DNA from: Scilla litardierei
Taxonomy: Eukaryota; Streptophyta; Magnoliopsida; Asparagales; Asparagaceae
Length of the DNA: 64,000 nt
Direction: 5' to 3'
NCBI GenBank assembly: GCA_030789695.1
Contig: CM061135.1
Coordinates: forward strand, 113,282,301-113,346,300
The notes under the pieces are model-generated. The model was not told the origin of the DNA. It did not search any database and saw nothing but the letters and a program-made list of their open reading frames with translations. Both the position numbers and the translations under genes were made by a program. Positions 10,966 to 21,962 of the stretch are shown in pieces; position 1 is the first letter of the stretch, and every line of letters begins with the position of its first letter.

Positions 10966-12245
10966 TTCCTTTAACCCTTCATTGCTTGGTACCATGAGTT
11001 TATGATCATGTTATGGGTACCAAGGCATATGTTTATAAAATTGATTTTGATTATGTTAATTTATGGGTTACAATATTTTTTTATTTCGTATTTCAAATTT
11101 GTTGTCTAACCCATTGGATCCAAAAGGGTTTTTGGATACCAAAATGAAGTTTTCTAGGTTCAATACACCGTGGGATACCAACCCTACCAACTCCTCAATT
11201 TGGGAAGACTTTCATTCAAACGGAGTTGATGGTGCTTAGGTAATGCACCAATGTAGGGGGAGCTTAATGTTGTAAGTATAATATTACATTTGGTATCCAT
11301 GAGGGTTGAATGCATGCTTGGTTAAAATCTATTTCTTTACATTGGTATCATTTTGTTTCTCCTAGCATGATAGAATTGTGAATGCCATAAATGCTTTGAA
11401 ATTCATATCTATTTTTGGCATGACATGTTTTTAAAAGTTATAATGATAATTTTCGTATTACTTTTATCACATTGTCACTTCTCATTGCACACTTCACTTA
11501 GTTTTGATGTGCTTTTACTTTATGTTCATTTTCGATCGATATTGTATCATCTGATATTCTATGATGTGCACCACTTTTCTGATGGTTCATTCCTTTGTGC
11601 ACTTTTTTATGTATGTCTCTGATATTGATTTCGTCGCTCGACGATTTATTTTGAATCAATAGCTTTAGTTGTATGAAAACATAGAATTGTTTTCCATGCA
11701 CTAAAATAGCTATAAATGTTGATATTGGAGAGTAAATTCATTTCATCAATAAGTGAATTTACATTTGATATTTTGATGATTTAAGTTTTCGATTTTTGAC
11801 TATGGTCTCATTGACACGCTTTGATTTTATTCGAATTTTATTTTGGTGTCATATGAAACGTGGTCGTATTCTTAGACTCCCATGCTTAATGGATTATTTG
11901 GACATGATTTATTGTCATTGGCTTCCTCCCGCACTTTTTGGATTATGCCAAAGGGGGAGAGATATAATAATGGCATAATAATGGCATGTGCTAAATGATA
12001 ATTTACCATGAATCTAATTTGATATGTTAGATTCAGGGGGAGTTAAGATATAAAAATGGATTACAAATCCTAAATCTCAAATATTGGATTTGCATTTTTA
12101 CTTTCCTCGTCTGCTTGATGTATGTGCTTATTATTTCATATGGAACTAATGTGTCATCAATGCAGGGGGAGTAAGTATATTTCATTTAGTTCGTTATTTT
12201 TGATTATTATTTATGTTGGTTTGTCATCACCAAAAAGGGGGAGAA
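10966..12245 (+). other. RT2 3' non-coding region with repeated polypurine motifs
   Basis: About 1.28 kb, AT-rich, with no pol. AGGGGGAG-type motifs occur near 11254, 11950, 12034 and 12163. The last, AAAAAGGGGGAGAA at 12232-12245, abuts the 3' LTR and is the functional polypurine tract. Multiple polypurine motifs upstream of the LTR are a described Sirevirus trait. Confidence 0.8.
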
Positions 12246-13975
12246 TGTTGAGTATTGGACTCCCCGGATTTGGTTTTGGATGATGAGCAAACATAAATAT
12301 ATCATGAACTAACAATTTGTGAGCGCAGTTATGGAGATCGTCGCCAAATTCACGAGAACAACAAAAGCGACGTCTCAAGACTTCTCAATGTGCGTGATCG
12401 TGTGCCTGGAGCTTCGTTGAAGCTCAATGAGCAATATTGAAGTCAAGAAGAATGAAGATTGAAGCTTTGAAGACGGATCGCTAAGGTTTATTTTATAGTC
12501 TTTTAGCTTTGATCTATAGAATGTTAAGCTTTGAGTAATTCTTACATTTCTATCTTCATTTCGCTCATATCGTAGCTCTAGGATCTTAGTACAAGTTCAT
12601 TCTAACTTCCTCGAAGCATCGCGCTTCGATTCGGACTTGTTTGTGCATGTTAGTTGGTACAAGAATAAGTACTGACCGACTAGATGGTGATTTAGTCGGT
12701 CAGCAACTCTTCTTGGACCGACTAGTTTGATTCCTTAATTTCTTGGACTTTGCTGTTTACAGTTAGTCGGTCTACGTTGACTCACCGACCGACTAGTTTG
12801 TGAACTAGTCGGTCAGTGATGCTTCTTTGACCGACTAGTTGTGACTTACTGTTCATACTAAATTTCTCCTAAGCTACTGTTTATCGTTAGTCGGTCTAAG
12901 AACGTTTGGTGACCGACTAGTTGTTGATCTAGTCGGTCAACATTTGTTCTTGGACCGACTAAATCATTTGTATTCAGACTATTTGTTTTTGACTCTTAGT
13001 CGGTCTAAGTTTATTGACCGACCGACTAGTTGTGAAACTAGTCGGTCAGAAAGTCTTCTTGGACCGACTAGTTATCTAGGTCTGAAATCTTCATCTGTTC
13101 GCTGTTCACCTCTTAGTCGGTCCATGTTGTCTCACCGACCGACTAGTTGATGAACTAGTCGGTCAGTGGTTGTTCTTTGACCGACTAGTCTGCTTCAGAT
13201 TTAGATCCGTTGGAGTTTTGAAAGCGACGTTTCTCTCTCCATTTTCCCTTGATCCTTTAAATACCTGAAGGGGTTATTTCATAGGATCTAAGGCTGCTAT
13301 TTCAGAGTTCTATTGATTCAAAGAGAAGTTTTCAACTCTCATCTTCAAGCTCTCCCATTCTCAAGAATCTCTCCCTCACTCTTATTCCTCAAGAGAGATT
13401 CATTGATTGTGAGCCTTCCAAGCCAAGGGCTTGATTCTAGGTCATCCATCTCATCCCTAGGCTTCCATTGCTGGTCATCTTCTTGAAGCTAGGGTTTGGT
13501 GACTCTTCCTCCATCAAAATCCTCTTTGCCCTAATTTGGTAATAAATCTCAAGGCATAGGTATTTTGTTGGTAAGCATTTCATTTCAGTTATATTTGAAT
13601 TGTATACTCTCGGTTGTGAGAGGTTTTGCGTGATCCCGGGTTGTGGGAGTCACGGTCATCGATTGTAGGTCGATTGCACTTGTGAGATTTTCGCAAGTGT
13701 TCATATTGGAAATCTTGAGTTAGGGTTTCTAACTCAAGTATCCGGAAGGGATCCGGGTGGTTGGGACGTAGGATCACCGGGAACAAGTCGGGGAGACTTG
13801 GGTGGATCCGAACCCATTAATCCATTGTGTTTGCGTTTGCATTAATTCTTGATTGTAATTATTCCGCAACGTTGTTTGTTAATTGCACGATAATTAGGAA
13901 TAACTCTCCTTATTATTTAAAAGTACTATTCACCCCCCCTCTAGTACATGTGCAGTAGCTTCCCAGGGCACTACA
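12246..13975 (+). repeat. RT2 3' LTR
   Basis: It starts TGTTGAGTATTGG after the polypurine tract and ends CTACA, 1730 bp. The last 553 bp duplicate the 5' remnant. RT9 at 63799 starts with a closely similar sequence, indicating a related family. Confidence 0.9.
12674..13190 (+). repeat. Array of ~28-bp palindromes in the RT2 LTR
   Basis: Five near-palindromes of the form GACCGACTAGTT-N4-AACTAGTCGGTC start at 12674, 12787, 12911, 13020 and 13137, spaced 109-124 bp. Between them lie further GACCGACTAG and AGTCGGTC half-sites facing each other across about 40 nt. The array lies in the first half of the LTR (U3), where promoter or enhancer elements are expected. Confidence 0.9.
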
Positions 13976-14890
13976 CACACATCCAGCCAAGAGTGTTTCG
14001 TTGCAAGCGGATTGATCTTAATATCAATAGACGGCCTCAGCATTCTCCTCTCCAGCATATTTTTGCCTATTGGACCGCCAGCTCCCTCCTTAAGAGAACC
14101 GCCCTCATTCACCTGAGTACCCTGAGCACGGGGCCTATATTCAGATCTAACTCATTTCCCTTTGTTAACCGCATTGATCGGCCTTCTCTTGTTGACAGTG
14201 CGCCAATCTCCCATAAGTTTAGATGTCGCTGCTCCATCAGGACGAGTGTTAGGATCAGCCATGCCAAAGAGCAGACAAGGCTGAGGTCAGACCAAGCACT
14301 CGAAGAAAAGAAAATCAGAGAGTGACAAAACACTCACCGCCGGATAGAGAACTCCGCCTGAGTTCTCGATCCGTTCAGATAAGCTCGCCGTCTGCTAGAA
14401 TAATCCCCTCCAGAAGGGACTCCAATCAAATCGAGGCAGCAGCTCAATCTTCAGCACAACAAATGCCTCCGATCGACTCCGCTCCCGGACTTCAAGCACA
14501 AGAAGATTCGAAACTGAATCGACTCGAATCGAATCAAGCAAGAACTCTTCAGTCAACTCCAAAACAGTTTAATAGCCAAGAAAATAGATCACCGGATCGG
14601 GATCAACGAAGATCTCGATCTGATCTAGAGGATGGCTCTTTGAACACAAGAATGGATCAAATCGTCACGGCGACGCTTCTCGATCAGATCACGGCAGCGC
14701 CTCTTGATCAGATCTACGACGGACGCTGAGAACGCCCAACGCCAAGCGACTGATGCCGAATCTCCGTAGAGATCTAGAGCAATGACCTCTCACTGACTTG
14801 AATCCTATACTCCGATGACGAAATTGCATGGCCGGCCGCGTCGGCGGCCGGCGGAGCCACGCCCAACCCAACGGAGAAACGAGAGCTTCT
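13976..14890 (-). pseudogene. LINE-like 5' UTR and ORF1 start (uncertain)
   Basis: On the minus strand, about 630 bp of GC-rich, leader-like sequence precedes an ATG at 14262. That reading frame gives MADPNTRPDGAATSKLMGDW and reaches a TGA at 14152-14154. The same frame then continues to 13976, where the RT2 LTR cuts it. I do not recognise a named domain. The long leader, the small basic N-terminus and the LINE debris nearby suggest the 5' end of a plant L1-type LINE, but a host gene first exon is possible. Confidence 0.35.
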
Positions 14891-15111
14891 TACTCTAGAA
14901 ATTTAAGAGAGAGAACCAATCTCCATTCTCCCAATTCAATATATATATATATATGTCTATTCTATATTTGATGAAGAATTTGAATTTTGTCCCAGTAGGA
15001 CAAGTGACTAGGACAAAGACACTTAAGGGCTTGATGACTAGGATTGAGATATGTTTTGAGGGGAAATTTGTGGGAAAAATTTGAAAATTGAAATTTGGAC
15101 ATGGGCCCCCT

Positions 15112-15150
15112 CTCAAATCGCAGTGCCCTTTGGGCACGGGAAAGCTCTAG
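15112..15150 (+). mobile_element. Helitron-type 3' terminus
   Basis: A hairpin GTGCCC-TTT-GGGCAC (15123-15137) is followed 9 nt later by CTAG (15147-15150) and then T, the Helitron 3' signature. A 25-bp block containing the hairpin (15112-15136) is repeated at 15167-15191 with one mismatch and is cut there by the LINE fragment. The upstream part (about 14940-15110) shares sequence with the inverted Helitron at 15830. The 5' end is not resolved. Confidence 0.6.
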
Positions 15151-15193
15151 TGTATATATATGTGTGCTCAAATCACAGTGCCCTTTGGGCAAC

Positions 15194-15637
15194 AAGCTTC
15201 CAACGATGGATTTGCTGTCAAAATGGGGGGCCACGACTAATGGTATATGTGTTCTCTGCGATTCAAATGTTGCCGAAAGCTCCCAACACCTATTCTTTGA
15301 TTGTGACTATAGTAGATACATCTTGGCTAGAAGTCTTCTTAAGTTGGGATAATCGGGGGTTGCACCAACTAATCTGGAGGGATTTGGTTACTTGATTCTT
15401 TCTCAATACAAGAAATCAGATTGCGTTGGGGTTTTGGCAAAAACTGTGCTGGCCTCTATGGTCTGGCACATATGGAAGCAGCGTAACATGCAGATATTCG
15501 ATGGCAAAGATAGATGAAGGGTAGCTCTGTTTGAAGATATTGCGTTGGATGTTCGCATCATTCTCCGCAATGTCGAAATTGACATCTCTACTGCAGATAA
15601 TGCTTTCTCTAATTGGGGTTTCCTTGATTATGGCTGA
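15194..15637 (+). pseudogene. LINE (L1-type) RT C-terminus with zf-RVT domain
   Basis: The plus frame starts KLPTMDLLSKWG and contains CVLC and HLFFDC, the zinc-binding zf-RVT region found after the RT domain of plant LINEs. It continues through MVWHIWKQRNMQIF to a TGA at 15635-15637, with at least two internal stops (after SLLKLG and after GKDR). The typical LINE 3' UTR follows to about 15815, with an AATAAAG signal. RT and endonuclease domains are absent, as expected for a 5'-truncated insertion. Confidence 0.75.
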
Positions 15638-16199
15638 TCTGAATATAGGATCTGTTTTGGTTGGTTGCTAGTTACTTCTTGATAGGAATGTAGGTTGTAG
15701 AGGGTGACGGTGCTTGTGCCCTATCCCCTCTCCTTCTACCTTCTCTCTGGTGTAATCTAGCTTGTATATATGTACCTCTTTCTGATACTAATAAAGACTA
15801 TCACTTACCTGTCAATATATATATATATACTAGTCATTACCCGTGCCCATAGGGCACGGTTTATTTAATGGCTGAGTTTTTCTCCCCCACAAATTTCAAG
15901 TTTCCCCCCAAATTAAAGTTTTCCCCCAAAATTTAAGACCCCCCAAAATTATCATTACCACCTAAGACAAACTTGCCACGTATGACAAAGCTTTGTCCTA
16001 GTAGGATAAGATTCAAAATCTTCATAGAATTGGAAAAAAATGGTCGGAAGGGGTGAGAATAAAAAGTGTGGGTGGGTGTGTGGGGAGGGTCCATGGGCAA
16101 AAATACAAAAACCGGGGTTGTATGTGCAAAATTCCCCACCTCCTCTTTTATCCCTCAAAATCTCATCTCTTATATTTTCTCTTATCCAATTTCCCTGTT

Positions 16200-16796
16200 T
16201 TATATAATAGATATCCAAATTCTCTTATCCAAATTCTCATGTCCAAATTCTCTTATCAATTCTCTTGATAACATCCGTCTTTTATATAATAGATATCACT
16301 TATCCAATTTCTCTTGTCCAATATCTCTTATCCAATTTCTCTTGATAACATCTCTCGTTTGTAATATAGATATCTCTTATCCAATTTCACTTGATAACAT
16401 CACTCTTATCCAATTTCTATTGTCCAATATCTCTTATTCAATTTCTCTTGATAACATCCCTCTTTATAATATAGATATCTCTTACCAATTTATCTTGTCC
16501 AATATCTCTTATCCAATTTCTCTTGATAACATCACTCTCTTATAATATAGATATCTCTTATCCAATTTCACTTGATAACATCACTCTTATCCAATTTCTA
16601 TTGTCCAATATCTCTTATTCAATTTCTCTTGATAACATCCCTCTTTTATAATATAGATATCTCTTATCCAATTTATCTTGTCCAATATCTCTTATCCAAT
16701 TTCTCTTGATAACATCCCTATCTTATAATATAGATATCTCTTATCCAATTTCTCTTGTCCAATATCTCTTATCCAAATTCTCTTGATAACATCCCT

Positions 16797-16797
<1 letters not shown>
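16200..16797. repeat. Minisatellite with ~182-bp higher-order unit
   Basis: Built from variants of CTTATCCAATTTCTCTTG and GATAACATC. GATAACATC recurs near 16266, 16343, 16393, 16450, 16524, 16573, 16631, 16708 and 16782. The 50/57/74 spacing repeats as 49/58/77, giving a higher-order period of about 181-184 bp. Confidence 0.85.

Positions 16798-16799
<2 letters not shown>

Positions 16800-16842
<43 letters not shown>
16800..16842. repeat. (TA)n microsatellite
   Basis: About 21 uninterrupted TA units directly after the minisatellite. Confidence 0.95.
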
Positions 16843-16845
<3 letters not shown>

Positions 16846-17436
16846 ATTTTTCAATTATTTACCATTATTAAAGTAGGCAGGTATAGTATAAAACAAATTC
16901 AAAAATATTTAAAATGAAGCACATGAGTACATCTAGGCAGGAAATAATTTTCTATGTCTAACATGTATTTTTCCTAATTTTTAAACAATTTATAAACACT
17001 TTTCTGAATTTTAAATGGCTAAAAATTAAATTTTGAAATTACAAATTAATTTCTAAACATGTTCCATAATTTATTAATCTATATGTCAGAATTTTATGCA
17101 CAATATGTGAAAATGTTCGTCTTAACTAGCAGATTTTATAGACAATTGTATTGCATCTAAGTTTACGTGAAATTTTGTCGCAGTAATTAATTTAGCTAAA
17201 TTAGCATAAATAGCTTAACTTTCAAAATTTATTATGGGAGAAAAACTTGCCTTCAGGGTATGAGACAATCGTCTATGCGTTCGTTACGAAGCGCTGGATC
17301 TTCTGGTGGTCTACGTTTATTATTCTGATACTTATATCAAATTGTCATTATTCATACCTATAAACGTTATCTTATATAATCATATAAATTAATATTTTAT
17401 TCTCTCTCTTTCTCACAAATTTGTGTGTTCTGTGTT
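16843..17436. other. AT-rich non-coding stretch
   Basis: No ORF, hairpin terminus or LTR boundary is recognised. It could include the far end of the RT4 LTR. Confidence 0.5.
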
Positions 17437-17740
17437 TAAGCTTTTGCATGCGCAAGGGGAGGATGCGGCCGTGGGGGGCTCCGGGTGGGGGTGTCATGCC
17501 CACAACACCAGAGGCGAGGGAGAGAGGCCGGAGGTGGTGTTCGCGAGGGAGGCGAGAAATCGGCCGTGGGCGTTTGTTTCCTTCGACGTCGTGGTGTGGC
17601 AGAAGATCGGTGGCGGGGCTCCGGTGACGGGAGCACCAATGGCGGGCTACATATGGTGGTGGAGCTTGGGAAGGAGTTGTGGGAGGATGGAGATGCATGT
17701 CGTGGGTTCGGGTTAGGATGGTGGTGTGGAGTGAAGGATG
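17437..17740 (-). other. GC-rich segment interrupted by RT3, probably part of the RT4 LTR
   Basis: It has a proline/serine-rich minus-strand reading and composition similar to 25263-25440 on the other side of RT3. The LTRs of RT1 and RT6 hold comparable GC-rich blocks at a similar depth. I therefore read the two flanks as one RT4 3' LTR split by RT3; a disrupted host exon is the alternative. Confidence 0.35.
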
Positions 17741-19352
17741 TGTTGGATCCTTTGGATTGCAAATAACACTAGAAGGGTGGTTGAATAGTGTTGTATAAGT
17801 TAAAAAAATTTTCTTCGATTATTAGAACACAACAAACTTCCATTCCAATGTTGCCAAAGGAACCAAGTAGAGTGATCTACGCTTGGTCCTTAATCAACAC
17901 TATGAATACAATATGATAATAATAATAATGAACATAGAGATTACACAGCAGAATAAAAAGCAATCTTTGAATTAACAACATTATTAACAATGAGTTACAA
18001 TTGAGATATAATATAAACAATGAATAGCTCTGCACAAAGTAAAAAAAATAAAGACAAACACAACAAATCACACAGAGAGAGACAAGCGATTTATCTTGGT
18101 CCCCTGCTACCTGGGTACGTCCAGTCCCCGACTAACCCAGCTTGAGATTTAATCCACTATTGCCTTTGCAATACAATTACCTAACTTCACTTGTTAGGAT
18201 TTCCAACGACCTAGTATCACAACCAGGATTTCCAACCACCTAGTCTTGACTAGGATTTTCCACAGCCCTTATCACCAAGGGACTCCAGATAAAAATCAAA
18301 ATCCAATTAACCACAATAAATTAGTGGAGATTGGTTTACACCCAAATAATCCTATAGCCAAGATAATATTGCAATTGTGCTTATGTGGCTATAGAATATG
18401 AAAATCAAAGAGAGGATTTTGAAAAACAATTTGCAATAGCCAAAAAATATGATCTTAAAAAGAATTTTAAATATAAACAGTAATATCAAAAATGAAAAAC
18501 CGTTTTTGGCTACGAACATTGAGATCGATGAGAACGATTGAGATTTCAAGAGAGTTTTTGCTTAGCTCAAGAATGAAAGAAATTTGTGTTGAATTTGTTC
18601 TCATATGGTCTCTATTTATAGAGTTTCAAAGAGCATTTTGAATTTCAAAATGGTTTGACTTCAGCCCCACAAATCAAGCAATGAATAAATGCAGGAGCAA
18701 ATCAGGGAAGTCAAAACACAGCTGGTAGTCGACTCCCTAGGGAGGTAGTCGACTCCCAGAGAGTTTTCAGTAAAAACTCTGCTTACACCAAGTAGTCGGC
18801 TCCCTCCTTTGGTAGTTGACTCCCAGAGCAGATTTTCAGTGAAACTCAGCTGAAAAAAATGAGTAATCAACTCCTGGGTGTTTGGAGATTGACTACAAGA
18901 ATTTGAATCAATAGCTACAGTCTCAAGAAGTTTTAAAACAAGTTTAAAAGTTGTTTTCATAAAACATTTTGTGTGTGTGCAAATTTTCTTGGCTTTAACA
19001 TATTCCTAAAAAGAAAATAACTCACACACTAGACTTAAATGAAGACTTTGAAGCCGATATGATATTAATGTAGATGCATGCTTCACTTGAATTTGAGCTC
19101 CTCTTAGCTTAAGCTTGAGCACGTTCTACGAGCTTCATCTTTGTGCTTCATTTGTGCTTGACGAGGAATGTAAGCTACTAAATTAATCTTTATATTCTTA
19201 GTGTGGTTGAGCTTCTTCTTTTCGGAGTATGCTTTGAGCTTCACTTATCTTAATGCACAACCTACACACTTGAATAATGAAATTAGTATATTAACAACAT
19301 TTGGTGTGCTCATCTTCAAAACTACTTAGGGGTGGGACTAGATTTACCATCA
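17741..19352 (-). repeat. RT3 3' LTR
   Basis: On the plus strand it runs from TGTTGGATC to CATCA and aligns with 23547-25262. It contains TAGTCGACTCCC-type palindromes at about 18727-18830. Confidence 0.9.
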
Positions 19353-19542
19353 CTCTCCCCCTTTTTGATGATGACACCCAAATGAGAAATAAATGAATAA
19401 TAGCAAATAAAAACTTATGAGTAATAGTACTTACTCTCCCTGCTTAGATGAGGTATGAAAATATCATACTCCCCAAGCATCAAGGCTGGTTAGAAAACAT
19501 TATTCATTTTCATTTTTGCTTTTCCATTTTTGTCCCCCTTTC
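19353..19542 (-). other. RT3 polypurine tract and extra copies
   Basis: On the minus strand, AAAAAGGGGGAGAG (19366-19353) abuts the 3' LTR. Similar GGGGA/GGGAGAG motifs occur at 19445-19433, 19478-19468 and 19542-19531. This is the Sirevirus multi-polypurine pattern. Confidence 0.8.
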
Positions 19543-19939
19543 AATCAAAATATTATGATGACATCCATGACAATTTCACAAAGTGTTGAATACATAATCA
19601 ACTTAAGCATAACCAAGTATATTCAACAGTACGATTATAATCAAACCTAGTGTTTATACCATGTGTTGGAGAGAAAAGAAAATAATTAAAAAATATCTGC
19701 AAAATAGAGTTAGTTAAGCAAGATATATGCCATCCCATTTATACTTAAGCAAGATATCGGGATATCACAAGTTAAAGCATATCATAGAAACTAAAGATAA
19801 TATAGTCGCATTACATCAACCATCAAGTGTTGATACTAAATTGTTTAGGAACCATCACACAAACACAAGCATAGAGTGTATGAAGAATATTACAGACCAT
19901 AGTTTCATAATCACTGTTTTAAAATCATGAATTAAAGTT

Positions 19940-21117
19940 TTAAGATGAACCACCATTCTTCTTTTCTTTCTTCAACTCCTTGATCTCGTCAAGGATCTTC
20001 TCAAGCATCTTATCCGTCATTTGATTGCTATTAACCACCAAGTCTTTCAGGTCATCCACCTTCTTGTTAAGATCTTCAAAAACTTTTGTTTGAGAAATCT
20101 TCAACTTTTCAATCTTTTTCAGGAGCATGTCCTGAAGCTCAAGAATGTTGGCGAGAACTTCTTCAGGTGGTGCTTCACCTTCATCTTCGCTTCCTTCTTG
20201 TTCTTCTTCATCTGAGTCTTCTTCAACAACAACTTTCTTACCCTTCTTTGAGGTGGAGCTAGTGTCACCAACTAGATTTTCTTCCGGAACATTTTGGTTA
20301 AGGTCTCGGTGAAGACCCATTCGGCTAAGTGTACGAACATCAAACATAAGAGCAGGTTCCAAAACCTCAGACTCATTATCCAAGGGGATATCATAAGCAT
20401 TGAAGAGAATTGTTAGGAAATGATCATGAGCCAAAGGAGATATGACTCTAGTAAACACAACAGAATGAAGAATGGAATCCATGATTATTCTTGCCCAATT
20501 GGCCTTAATGTTTCAAGTATAGCGTAAATGCACTTTGCTTGACGTTCAGAAAGAACTAAATGGCTGCCAGATTTCTGGGTTATGTTGTAAGATAAGATGT
20601 TCGCTAATATTCTAGCAGGATAACGAAGATCACTACTATGTAATTTTGTAAGAAAATTTTTTCCAGTCAGATACATCTTATCTAACACATTCCCATCAAC
20701 CATATCAATATCATCTAGCAGTTTTCCAGTGTAAGGAATCCCTAAAGCTTGACCTAGAGATTTAATAGTAATATGAAGCTATGTATCAAGAACTTTAGTT
20801 CTAAAACGAAGCTTGGTCAAATCGGCATCCATATCAGCATAAAAAAGATGGACAAGCCTAGGATAGCACAAGTATGAATTATTTTTGCAATACAGGTTCA
20901 ACAGATTCTGGAATTCTAGGATGATATTAATGACATAATTTTCTAAATTCTTAATAGTGACAACCCTCTCATGGAGGATTTGCCTCTTTGTGATGTTCAA
21001 GAATTTAGCATAACTTGAGAAATTAACAAGATAGGGTTCAATCACTTATCTTTCAGTAAGAGGATGAGAAGTTTCATCAACCTTTCTCTTTTTAGTTGTA
21101 ACCATTTTCTTAGGCAT
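19940..21117 (-). pseudogene. RT3 env-position ORF (putative plant transposon protein domain)
   Basis: The frame begins MPKKMVTTKKRKVDE (ATG at 21117), a basic NLS-like start, and continues to 19940, about 390 codons. There are two in-frame stops (near 21046 and 20779) and a frameshift near 20485. The middle contains YPRLVHLFYADMDADL and a LDTQLHITIKSLGQALGIP-like segment, resembling the 'putative plant transposon protein' domain found in ORFs downstream of plant retrotransposon pol genes. The C-terminal ~100 residues are acidic, then a charged coiled coil ending KKEKKNGGSS. No signal peptide or transmembrane segment is seen, so an envelope role is unproven; 'env-position' describes location only. 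A related layout occurs in RT8 at 43357-45440. Confidence 0.65.
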
Positions 21118-21962
21118 GATGATATGAAGGAATATGAAATATTGAAAGTGATATATTAAGTATCGAAAGAAAGAATGAGGATTTATACCTTGTTGATAGA
21201 GATATCCTTGATGGAAATGAGGGATCAAGAGCTCCTAGGAGAAGAGATGAGCAAAAAGAGCACAAAGATTTCAAGATGAAGAGCCTAAATGAGGTAGTCT
21301 GCTACCTAGGGCTTAGAGAGAGGGGTTTTGTGTTTTCATGATGAGAAGGGAGATGAATGAGGGCCTTTAGATCAAAGAGGAGAATGGCTAGGATAAATTC
21401 TCTTATTGGGTTTAAGTTATCAAGTGGATATGAGCCCAATAAGCTTTAGAAACCCACCAAGAGTTAGTCAAAAAAGTGCACAGATTTTGACAGCAGCACG
21501 CTGGGAGTCGACTCCCAGCCTTGGTAGTCGACTCCCTCCTGGGTTTGAGATATTTCTCATCCTGATGGATTTTTGACGTGCTGGTTTGAGTGTTTTCCAA
21601 AATCTTAACTAGTGAATTAAATAACACAAATAAACATACATATGGAGCAAAAAACATTAAAATTAAATCATCCATATTTATTAAGCATTTGCAAAGCGAC
21701 GAATTTTAACCAATCTTTCCGCAAAGCGCTGATCTTTGTTCACCCCATTGAACTAACATTTTTGTGTTCCTCCTCCTTTGTTTTACAGTACCTGAAAAAT
21801 ATAAACATTTGTGGTACTCTTATAATTTTTGAGTCCAGAGGATTAGTCTTTAGGAATCCAAACCCAATACGGTTTAGTTCCTTCAATAGAAACATATTTA
21901 TAACTTTTATTCAAATGAACATTTTGAATAAATTCACATGCGTACCTTTGTTTATTCTGATG
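21118..21962 (-). promoter_or_regulatory. RT3 spacer upstream of the env-position ORF, with palindromes
   Basis: It carries a perfect 20-bp palindrome GCTGGGAGTCGACTCCCAGC (21500-21519) followed by GTAGTCGACTCCC (21524-21536). The same GTCGACTCC motif is clustered in the RT3 LTRs (18727-18830, 24608-24715). No coding motif is seen. A second promoter for the downstream ORF is inferred, not shown. Confidence 0.5.

Larger units (their letters stand above)
8083..13975 (+). mobile_element. RT2: gag-only Sirevirus-type Copia element, 5' truncated
   Basis: The element has a partial 5' LTR, a tRNA-Met primer site, one long gag ORF, about 1.3 kb of non-coding sequence with repeated polypurine motifs, and a full 1.73 kb 3' LTR (TGTTGAG...CTACA). 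No protease, integrase or RT is present. The two LTR segments differ by a single base (8518 g versus 13858 a) in about 553 positions, so the insertion is recent. The architecture fits the gag-bearing non-autonomous class called TR-GAG. Mobilisation would need pol in trans. Confidence 0.85.
15830..16850 (-). mobile_element. Helitron-type element, inverted orientation
   Basis: Read on the minus strand, an 8-bp-stem hairpin (15859-15841, CCGTGCCC/GGGCACGG) is followed by 7 nt and CTAG (15833-15830), then T. The body shares the block around 16000-16030 (CCTAGTAGGA, TCTTCAT) with the plus-strand Helitron remnant near 14960-15010. It carries the minisatellite and the TA run. The 5' terminus is not identified, so the right boundary is an estimate. 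No Rep/helicase gene is present, so it would be non-autonomous. Confidence 0.5.

Noticed and set aside
15112..15191. Target-site duplication of the LINE fragment
   Set aside because: Both copies of the 25-bp block lie on the same side of the fragment, so they cannot flank it.
17437..17740. Host gene first exon
   Set aside because: Composition and position fit a split RT4 LTR better; no splice site or known domain could be supported.
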